The notes under the pieces were generated by a model, which saw only the letters and a list, made by a program, of their open reading frames with translations, searched no databases and was not told the DNA's origin. Source: an uncultured Anaerolineales bacterium (GTDB lineage Bacteria > Chloroflexota > Anaerolineae > Anaerolineales > Villigracilaceae). Taken from it: a stretch of DNA of 5,974 nucleotides. This document shows, piece by piece, positions 1 through 4,827 of the stretch. Location: assembly GCA_938008865.1 (NCBI GenBank), contig CALLJA010000535.1, positions 1-5,974 on the forward strand, read 5' to 3'. Each line of letters starts with the position of its first letter. The first letter of the stretch is position 1. The translations under genes and the position numbers were made by a program.

Positions 1-254
1 AAGGAACGGAATCCATTGGCGGGGCGGGAGGAAACGGTAAACTCATCGATGCGAGAGAGTGGCGGGGCTTCGTCGCGCAGCGCTCGTACAAAGGCATCCA
101 GCACATCCTGTTCCCCATCCACTTCGATGTCCACGCCCGCCGAGGTGTTACGCACCCAGCCTTTGAGGTCCAGACGCGTGGCAAGGTTATAGACAAAGGG
201 TCGGAACCCGACCCCTTGTACGATGCCCGAGATATGGACCTGCAAACCTTGCAT
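1..254 (-). CDS. hypF: HypF carbamoyltransferase, N-terminal acylphosphatase domain (partial, runs off window)
   Basis: HypF uses carbamoyl phosphate and ATP to make a thiocarbamate on the C-terminal cysteine of HypE, the source of the CN ligands on the iron of [NiFe]-hydrogenases; it acts in the cytoplasm. Only the first 84 codons are visible. They form an acylphosphatase-like domain: residues 10-20 read GIVQGVGFRPF, the family signature, with Arg18 and Asn36 matching the acylphosphatase catalytic Arg and Asn. HypF proteins are usually about 750 residues, so the zinc-finger-like, YrdC-like and Kae1-like parts lie outside the window. A stand-alone acylphosphatase (about 90 residues) cannot be strictly excluded, but FRPFVYNLA and the place right after hypB favour HypF. 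The ATG shares one base with the hypB stop codon (TAATG), pointing to translational coupling. Confidence 0.93.
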   Translation of the reverse strand, partial: MQGLQVHISGIVQGVGFRPFVYNLATRLDLKGWVRNTSAGVDIEVDGEQDVLDAFVRALRDEAPPLSRIDEFTVSSRPANGFRS

Positions 255-910
255 TATTTTTTCGCGTTCTGAACCAGCCACTCGACCCATATGTCGAGGC
301 CTTCGCCTGTGCGGCAGGAGAGCGGGAAGGTGGTGACGCCCGGGTTGAGGACCTGCACACCTTGCTGGAAGTAATCCATGCGGAAGTTGACGTAGGGTAA
401 CAGGTCGATCTTGTTGATGACCAGTGCATCCACGCCGCGATAGGTGCCAGGGTATTTATAAGGCTTGTCGTCGCCTTCGGGGACGGAAGCCACCAGCACG
501 GTCTTGTGCGTGCCCAGTTTGAAGTTGGCAGGGCAGACCAGGTTGCCGACGTTCTCGACGATCAGCAGGTCGAATTGCGTCAGGTCGAGCTGTTCGAGCG
601 CACCGCGCAGCATGACAGCGTCGAGATGACAATCGCCGCCTGTGTTGATTTGAATGGCTGCGCCCGCCCCCGCCGCGGCGGCGCGGTCGGCGTCGATGGA
701 GGTGGCGATGTCGCCATCGATGGTGGCCACGCGCAACCTGCCCTTCAACAATGGCAGAGTCTGTTCGATGAGCGAGGTCTTGCCCGCGCCCGGCGAAGCC
801 AGGATGTTGATGGAAAAGACTCCCGCAGCGTCGATACGGGTACGGTTTTCCAGCGCCAGGCGGTCGTTGGCGTTGAGGATGTTTTCAACTACGGGGATGT
901 TGGTTGGCAT
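254..910 (-). CDS. hypB: HypB, nickel-inserting GTPase for [NiFe]-hydrogenase maturation
   Basis: HypB is a cytoplasmic SIMIBI-class GTPase that works with HypA to put nickel into the hydrogenase large subunit after the Fe(CN)2CO group is installed. The 218-residue product has a Walker A/P-loop at residues 38-46 (ASPGAGKTS), acidic IDGD at 64-67, the GGDCHLDA metal-binding motif at 91-98 (Cys94, His95), a second conserved cysteine in NLVCP (Cys126), and a G4 guanine-specificity motif NKID at 166-169. It lacks the N-terminal CxxCGC motif of E. coli HypB and any histidine-rich nickel-storage stretch, so it is a minimal form. The frame stays open upstream to 1168, but that stretch runs through a repeat and into hypA; the ATG at 910 is chosen because AAGGAG lies 4 nt before it and family homology begins there. 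Its TAA overlaps the hypF ATG. Confidence 0.96.
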   Translation of the reverse strand: MPTNIPVVENILNANDRLALENRTRIDAAGVFSINILASPGAGKTSLIEQTLPLLKGRLRVATIDGDIATSIDADRAAAAGAGAAIQINTGGDCHLDAVMLRGALEQLDLTQFDLLIVENVGNLVCPANFKLGTHKTVLVASVPEGDDKPYKYPGTYRGVDALVINKIDLLPYVNFRMDYFQQGVQVLNPGVTTFPLSCRTGEGLDIWVEWLVQNAKK

Positions 911-914
911 ATTG

Positions 915-920
915 CTCCTT
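915..920 (-). promoter_or_regulatory. Shine-Dalgarno of hypB
   Basis: On the minus strand AAGGAG sits 4 nt before the ATG at 910. This fixes the hypB start within a frame that is open for 86 further codons upstream. The site lies just outside the palindromic repeat at 922-1039, so the repeat does not cover it. Confidence 0.8.
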
Positions 921-921
921 G

Positions 922-1039
922 ATGTCACACCTGCACTTGCGTGCGATGCAAGTGTTGCGGGGCGGTATTTTCCGCCCGAAGCAATCTCAACATTTATGGG
1001 GGATTGCTTCGTCGCGAAGAACGCTCCTCGCAATGACAT
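922..1039. repeat. Composite palindromic REP/MITE-like element filling the hypA-hypB gap
   Basis: This stretch is almost entirely made of inverted repeats. The ends are a 6-bp inverted pair, ATGTCA (922-927) and TGACAT (1034-1039). Inside are CACTTGC/GCAAGTG (934-940 and 948-954, 7-nt loop), GGGCGG/CCGCCC (960-965 and 972-977, 6-nt loop), GAAGCAATC/GATTGCTTC (978-986 and 1002-1010, 15-nt loop), CTTCG/CGAAG (1007-1011 and 1015-1019), and ATTGC/GCAAT (1003-1007 and 1030-1034). Some pairings exclude each other. On the minus strand it opens with TGTCATTGCGAGG and contains GAAGCAATC, which resembles dispersed repeats I recall from many bacterial genomes; I could not search for copies. It lies between the hypA stop (1042) and the hypB ribosome site (915-920). 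It encodes no convincing protein and may act as an mRNA-processing or stability element in the operon transcript. Confidence 0.75.
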
Positions 1040-1041
1040 GT

Positions 1042-1383
1042 TTATTCTACGTCTATGGATTCGAGCGCGAACTCTTCGCCTGCGATGATCTTCGCGCCCA
1101 CCCCGCCGCACTGCGGACAGACCAGCTCCTTGTCGGTGGGATGATATTTGTGGAAGCAGGTCATGCATTGCAACTCGGCGGGCACACGGCGGAAGTTGAG
1201 TGTCGCCTTCTCGGCAATGGTGTCCTTGGCAACAATCTCCCAGTAGAACTGGATCGAGTCGTCCACCATGCTCGAAAGCTCACCCATGACGATGTTCAGA
1301 GCGGTGATGCGCTGGGCGTTGGCCTTTTCCGCGTGGTCGAGGGCAATCTTCAAAATGGATTGGGTGACAGGTAATTCGTGCAT
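1042..1383 (-). CDS. hypA: HypA, nickel/zinc metallochaperone for [NiFe]-hydrogenase
   Basis: HypA binds nickel and, with HypB, delivers it to the hydrogenase large subunit; a structural zinc controls its fold. The 113-residue product has the usual family length. It starts MHELP, with His2 and Glu3 matching the conserved N-terminal nickel-binding residues. The zinc site is two CxxC pairs, Cys73/Cys76 and Cys89/Cys92 (QCMTC and VCPQC). GELSSMVDDSI at 34-44 is also typical of HypA. The start is fixed because the ATG must be directly followed by His and Glu. No Shine-Dalgarno precedes it; a -10-like TAAAAT ends 9 nt upstream, suggesting a leaderless or nearly leaderless transcript. It is separated from hypB by a palindromic repeat rather than being tightly coupled to it, and is probably the first gene of the hyp unit. 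Confidence 0.96.
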   Translation of the reverse strand: MHELPVTQSILKIALDHAEKANAQRITALNIVMGELSSMVDDSIQFYWEIVAKDTIAEKATLNFRRVPAELQCMTCFHKYHPTDKELVCPQCGGVGAKIIAGEEFALESIDVE

Positions 1384-1392
1384 GGTGGAATT

Positions 1393-1398
1393 ATTTTA
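1393..1398 (-). promoter_or_regulatory. Predicted -10 box of the hypA promoter (leaderless-type)
   Basis: On the minus strand TAAAAT (5 of 6 matches to TATAAT) is followed by 9 nt and then the hypA ATG. A start of transcription 6-7 nt after the box would leave a 2-4 nt leader. No ribosome binding site is seen, which agrees. No good -35 hexamer lies at the expected distance; that region is occupied by the palindrome at 1421-1436, as in activator-dependent promoters. A second candidate, TATAAA at 1415-1420, abuts the palindrome but has no convincing -35 partner. Confidence 0.45.
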
Positions 1399-1420
1399 CT
1401 CATTTTGTCCGATTTTTATA

Positions 1421-1436
1421 TGTGATAAAAATCACA
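1421..1436. promoter_or_regulatory. CRP/FNR- or Rex-like operator upstream of the hyp genes
   Basis: TGTGATAAAAATCACA is a perfect inverted repeat with 6-bp arms and a 4-bp centre. It matches the TGTGA-N6-TCACA core of CRP-type sites, has the arm spacing of FNR-type sites (TTGAT-N4-ATCAA), and also resembles Rex operators (TTGTGAA-N4-TTCACAA). Its centre is 45.5 bp upstream of the first base of hypA, and about 41.5-42.5 bp upstream of the start predicted from the TAAAAT box, where class II activators bind. Which family binds cannot be decided here; no regulator gene is in the window. Confidence 0.65.
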
Positions 1437-1473
1437 ATATCGTACCGATAAAGCGCCCACTTTTATAAAATGG

Positions 1474-2418
1474 CTATACGCTTGATTTGAGCGCGCGGCA
1501 AGCCATCTGCGGCTCGAAGCGGTAGGCGCCCAGGCTGGCAGGGACCACGGCGGTCTGGAAACGCTCCAGGTCCACGCGCTCGCCGTCCGCTATGAGCGAC
1601 GCCTTCCCTTCGATGACAGTGATCGCATGGAAGGACTCGCCCCGCGTGTCCAAGTCAATGGGCTGGGCTTCGGCACACAACAGGTCCAGGGTGAAGTAAT
1701 CACACTGAATCAAGGTATGGGACGTGCCGTCGCCACAGGCGGGCATCGGGATGACAGGCGCAGTGAAATCGGGTCGCGTGGCGCGAATCGACTTTTCGAT
1801 GTGCAGCGGGCGCTTCTCGGTCGGCGGGCGGCCCCAGTCATAGACGCGGTAGGTCCAATCGGAGGTCTGCTGCACTTCGTAAACCAGCAGCCCAGGCCCG
1901 AGCGCGTGCAGCGTCCCCGCGGGCATGAAGACCGTGTCGCCCTGCCCCACTGCGACGTATTGAACATGGTCGATCACGGTCTGATTGCGGATGGCATCCG
2001 CCACGGTCTCAGCGGACGTGTTCGGCTGGAGGCCCGCAATTAACTTCGCACCTGACTCGGCTTCGAGGATGTGCCAGGCCTCGGTCTTGCCGAACTGATT
2101 CGGACCTTCCAGTTCGAGGGCCAGTTGGTCATCGGGGTGGACTTGCAGCGAAAGCCATTGGGCGCAGTCGAGCAATTTGATGAGGAGCGGGAAACGCGTC
2201 CCCGTGCGGGAAACGGGACGCGCCCCCAGCAGGGCCCCGCCATATCGGGCGGCAGCCTCCCCGAGGGTCAGGCCCGCCAAGGGTCCCGCGTGGATGGTGT
2301 CCCCTTCCCAGACCACCCAGGCTTCGGCGGTGGGATTGAATCCAGGGCGGAGTTTATCTCCGCCCCAGACGTAATCGCGATAGGCAGGATCGAGCTTGAG
2401 GAATGAGCGCAATGTCAC
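1474..2418 (-). CDS. manA: Mannose-6-phosphate isomerase, class I (short bacterial type)
   Basis: This enzyme interconverts mannose 6-phosphate and fructose 6-phosphate, linking glycolysis to GDP-mannose, glycan and mannosylated-solute synthesis; it is a cytoplasmic zinc cupin. The 314-residue product has the length of the Bacillus-type short form (about 315) rather than the longer E. coli form (about 390). Zinc ligands are visible: Gln92 and His94 in SLQVHPDD, Glu113 in GKTEAW, and His171 in PAGTLHALG. The family signature YEVQQTSDWTYRVYDWGR spans 180-197, followed by HIEKS. The start is GTG at 2418, with GGAG 7-8 nt upstream; homology begins immediately (FLKLDPAYRDYVWGG). It begins 15 bp after the reductase stop, so the two are probably co-transcribed. 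No clear terminator separates it from hypA, so read-through into the hyp genes is possible. Confidence 0.95.
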   Translation of the reverse strand: MTLRSFLKLDPAYRDYVWGGDKLRPGFNPTAEAWVVWEGDTIHAGPLAGLTLGEAAARYGGALLGARPVSRTGTRFPLLIKLLDCAQWLSLQVHPDDQLALELEGPNQFGKTEAWHILEAESGAKLIAGLQPNTSAETVADAIRNQTVIDHVQYVAVGQGDTVFMPAGTLHALGPGLLVYEVQQTSDWTYRVYDWGRPPTEKRPLHIEKSIRATRPDFTAPVIPMPACGDGTSHTLIQCDYFTLDLLCAEAQPIDLDTRGESFHAITVIEGKASLIADGERVDLERFQTAVVPASLGAYRFEPQMACRALKSSV

Positions 2419-2433
2419 GGCAATGCTCCAGGC

Positions 2434-3198
2434 TCAGGTGCCGACTACGATGCCGCCATCCACGCGCAGGGTCTCGCCCGTGATGAAGGAAGCCTCATCC
2501 GAGGCGAGGAAGAGGTAGGCATTGGCGATGTCACGCGGTTCGCCAAGGCGGCCAAGCGGCGTGCGGGCCTTCATGCCATCGAGGATCTTCTCAGGCATGG
2601 CGGTCACCATCTCGGTGGCGGTGAAACCAGGCGCCACAGCGTTGACACGGATGCCAAACTTGCCCAGTTCGCGCGACCAGACCTTGGTCATGCCGATCAC
2701 GCCCGACTTGGTGGCGACGTAGTTGGTCTGGCCGAAGTTGCCGTCCAGACCGACGATGGAGGTGGCGTTGAGGATTACGCCGCCGCCCTGCTTGGCCATT
2801 ACGGGCGCGACCGCCTGCGTGCAGTTGAAGACGCCCTTCAGGTTGACCGAGATGACCGCATCGAAGTCGGCTTCGGACATCTGCCCGACCAACTGACCTT
2901 CCTTGAACTTGATCAATTGGCCGTCACGCAGGATGCCCGCGTTGTTGACCAGCACGTCAATACGGCCAAACTTGGCGGCTACCTCATCGATCCAAGCCTG
3001 GACCTCCGCGCGGCTGGCCACGTTGACCTTGTAGAATGCGGCGTCCGCGCCGAGCAATTTGACCGTCTCCTGGCCCGCGGCCTCGTTCAGGTCACAGATG
3101 ACAACCTTCGCGCCTTCTTCAGCAAAACGCAGTGCGGTGGCTTTACCGATTCCTGCCGCGCCGCCTGTCACGAGCACGACCTTGTCTTTCATGCGCAT
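2434..3198 (-). CDS. fabG: SDR-family oxidoreductase, 3-oxoacyl-ACP reductase (FabG) type
   Basis: This is a classical short-chain dehydrogenase/reductase of 254 residues, probably reducing a 3-oxoacyl-ACP or 3-oxoacyl-CoA. The nucleotide-binding motif TGGAAGIG is at 11-18, NNAG at 85-88, and the catalytic tetrad is Asn119, Ser147, Tyr160 and Lys164 (YVATK). PGF follows at 190-192, and the C-terminus reads SFITGETLRVDGG. Asp36 at the end of the second strand (VICDL) normally favours NAD(H), whereas E. coli FabG uses NADPH. The segment between NNAG and Asn119 is about nine residues longer than in E. coli FabG (insert near 97-107, KFKEGQLVGQM), so the physiological substrate is uncertain. The ATG at 3198 is chosen for the AGGAGG 7 nt upstream; an in-frame ATG at 3192 and a longer upstream frame are less likely. 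No other fatty-acid genes are nearby. Confidence 0.9.
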   Translation of the reverse strand: MRMKDKVVLVTGGAAGIGKATALRFAEEGAKVVICDLNEAAGQETVKLLGADAAFYKVNVASRAEVQAWIDEVAAKFGRIDVLVNNAGILRDGQLIKFKEGQLVGQMSEADFDAVISVNLKGVFNCTQAVAPVMAKQGGGVILNATSIVGLDGNFGQTNYVATKSGVIGMTKVWSRELGKFGIRVNAVAPGFTATEMVTAMPEKILDGMKARTPLGRLGEPRDIANAYLFLASDEASFITGETLRVDGGIVVGT

Positions 3199-3205
3199 GT
3201 TCGAT

Positions 3206-3211
3206 CCTCCT
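3206..3211 (-). promoter_or_regulatory. Strong Shine-Dalgarno of the SDR/fabG gene
   Basis: On the minus strand AGGAGG is followed by 7 nt and the ATG at 3198. It is the best ribosome binding site in the window and rules out the longer frame that extends to 3255. Confidence 0.88.
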
Positions 3212-3282
3212 AAAAAGGGATGCGGACGCAGCGGAACCGCACGGGGCGGCCACACGGCCCGACAAAAGAGAACGGGATGATT

Positions 3283-4716
3283 TTACCGCATGGCCAGCAA
3301 GGCTGCCAAAAAGTCCCAAACGCGCTGCACCGACGGGACGTACATCCGCTCGTCGGGCGAATGCGGATTTTGAATGGTCGGCCCGCAGGAGAGCGTATCC
3401 AGGCCGCCGCAGCGTTCGCTGATGGTGCCGCATTCCAGGCCGCCGTGGGTCAGTTCGACTTTGGCCTGCCCGCCAAAGCACTGCTCATAGGCCGACAAAG
3501 CCTTCTTGAGCAGCGGCGACTCGAGGTTGGCCTGCCAGGGTGTGAACATCTTGGTGCGTTCCGTGCGCGCGCCCGCCAGATGCGCCAGCGCCTCGACCTG
3601 GCGGTTGATGGCTTCCAGCCGCGTAAAGACCGCGCTGCGATGGTTGCTGATGATGAAGACCTCATCCGCGCGGGTCTCGACGATGCCAATATTGTTCGAG
3701 GTCTCCACGAAGCCAGGGATCTCGGCAAACATTTCGGCCACGCCGTTGGGCAGGGCGCATAACAATAACACCGCCGCGCGCGTTTCGTCTGCGCTCATGG
3801 CGCGGGTGGGCAGGTCGGCGGCCTCAAGCGTGAGCGCCAGCCCGCTTTCGGTGGCGGAATATTCCGAGCGCAGGACCCGCTCGAAGTCCGCGACCAGGCT
3901 GCGGCAGCGAATGGCATCATCCGCGCCGCAGACGAAGAGCGCCTGCGCCTCGCGCGGAATGGCATTGCGGGCCGAGCCGCCCTTGACCTCCACCAGGCGG
4001 ATCGGTAGCGTGCGCCCAAGTTCTTCCAGGGCGCGCGCCAGCAATTTGTTCGCGTTGGCGCGGTTCTTGTGGATGTCGCCGCCCGAGTGGCCGCCCTGCA
4101 AGCCGTCCACGCGCAGGCACAAGGCCGCGCCTGCCGACGGAGGCGTACTCCACGTCACGGGCAGGTGGATGTAGACCGAGCCGCCGCCCGCCGCCCCGAC
4201 GGTGAACTCGCCCTCGGTTTCAGAATCCAGGTTGAGCAGGGTCTTGCCCGTCAGGTTGGACGGGTCGAGTTCGTCCGCGCCCACGCCGCTGACCTCCTCC
4301 TCCACCGTCAGCAGCAGTTCGAGCGGCGGATGCGCCAGGTCCGCGTCTTCGGCGATGGCCATCATCAGCGCGATGGCGATGCCGTTATCGGCGCCGAGGG
4401 TGGTGCGGTCGGCAATGAGCCAGTCGCCGTCACGCAAGATGCGGATCGGGTCGCGCATAAAGTCGTGGGGCGAGTCGGGGGTTTTCTGGCAGACCATGTC
4501 GAGGTGTCCCTGCAGGATGAGCGCAGGCTGGCCCTCATAGCCCGCGCTGGCAGGCACATAGATGACCAGGTTCCCGACCGAGTCCACGCGGAAATCCAGC
4601 CCGCGCCCGCGCGCCCATTCGATCAGCCATTGTCGGAGTCCCGCCTCGTTCTTCGTCCCGCGCGGGACGGCGGAGAGTTGCTCGAAGCGGGTCAGGATGA
4701 GTTCCAGAGGGGTCAT
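3283..4716 (-). CDS. pepD: Aminoacyl-histidine dipeptidase (cytosol non-specific dipeptidase, M20 family)
   Basis: PepD is a two-zinc cytoplasmic peptidase that cleaves Xaa-His and other dipeptides in peptide recycling. The product is 477 residues (family about 485). Metal and catalytic residues follow the order known for Vibrio PepD with a constant shift of nine: His71 (LQGHLDM), bridging Asp110 (LGADNG), catalytic Glu140 and ligand Glu141 (TVEEEVSG), Asp164 (LNLDSE) and His452 (NPHSPDE). The lid/dimerisation region carries GGHSGGDIHKNRANA. All key residues are present, so it should be active. The ATG at 4716 is where homology begins; only a weak AAGG lies 9 nt upstream. The frame stays open to 5676, but that extension is antisense to the SUMF1-like gene. 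The fabG start is 84 bp further on, so co-transcription is likely but not certain. Confidence 0.96.
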   Translation of the reverse strand: MTPLELILTRFEQLSAVPRGTKNEAGLRQWLIEWARGRGLDFRVDSVGNLVIYVPASAGYEGQPALILQGHLDMVCQKTPDSPHDFMRDPIRILRDGDWLIADRTTLGADNGIAIALMMAIAEDADLAHPPLELLLTVEEEVSGVGADELDPSNLTGKTLLNLDSETEGEFTVGAAGGGSVYIHLPVTWSTPPSAGAALCLRVDGLQGGHSGGDIHKNRANANKLLARALEELGRTLPIRLVEVKGGSARNAIPREAQALFVCGADDAIRCRSLVADFERVLRSEYSATESGLALTLEAADLPTRAMSADETRAAVLLLCALPNGVAEMFAEIPGFVETSNNIGIVETRADEVFIISNHRSAVFTRLEAINRQVEALAHLAGARTERTKMFTPWQANLESPLLKKALSAYEQCFGGQAKVELTHGGLECGTISERCGGLDTLSCGPTIQNPHSPDERMYVPSVQRVWDFLAALLAMR

Positions 4717-4750
4717 GTCAATCTGCCTTGAGTGAAATGTGTGCGGGGCT

Positions 4751-4756
4751 ATGATA
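4751..4756 (-). promoter_or_regulatory. Candidate -10 box for pepD
   Basis: On the minus strand TATCAT (5 of 6 matches to TATAAT) lies 34 nt before the pepD ATG, which would give a leader of about 28 nt. No good -35 hexamer is seen 16-18 nt further upstream. It lies in the 111-bp divergent region shared with the plus-strand gene at 4828, which would therefore carry promoters in both directions. Confidence 0.35.
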
Positions 4757-4789
4757 CCGCAAACGCGCAACACGAACCTGACGGTCGCG

Positions 4790-4818
4790 ATGCAAAAAGT
4801 CGGCGGGCGGGGTAGAAT
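4790..4818 (+). promoter_or_regulatory. Predicted promoter of the SUMF1-like gene (leaderless-type)
   Basis: The -10 box TAGAAT (4813-4818, 5 of 6 matches) is 17 nt downstream of a weak -35 (ATGCAA, 4790-4795, 3 of 6). Nine nucleotides separate the -10 box from the ATG at 4828, so transcription would start within a few bases of the codon. No Shine-Dalgarno is present in that gap, consistent with a leaderless mRNA. The box-to-ATG distance is the same as at hypA. Confidence 0.5.
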
Positions 4819-4827
4819 TGCAACCCG

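Noticed and set aside
911..1168. Upstream in-frame extension of hypB (86 extra codons)
   Set aside because: It runs through the palindromic repeat and into hypA in another frame, has an Arg-rich non-family composition, and a good Shine-Dalgarno precedes the ATG at 910.
254..1383. Urease-type accessory proteins (UreG/UreE-like) as an alternative for the HypB/HypA pair
   Set aside because: The GGDCHLDA and NLVCP motifs of HypB, the MHE start and paired CxxC of HypA, and the adjoining HypF acylphosphatase domain are specific to hydrogenase maturation.
1461..1470. Perfect TTTTATAAAA palindrome next to the manA stop
   Set aside because: Short, purely A/T and in an AT-rich gap; no GC stem for a terminator and no spacing that ties it to a promoter.
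3212..3241. Possible terminator or attenuator between pepD and the SDR gene
   Set aside because: On the minus strand TGCGG/CCGCA (3237-3241 and 3221-3225) is followed by TCCCTTTTT, but the stem is only 5 bp with an 11-nt loop and the T-run is offset by several bases and merges into the AGGAGG ribosome site; too weak to call.
3506..4731. Two long plus-strand frames over pepD (3506-4174 and 4069-4731)
   Set aside because: Ser/Arg- and Arg/Gln/Val-rich products with no recognisable motif, antisense to a complete M20 peptidase with every catalytic residue; they are codon-bias shadows.
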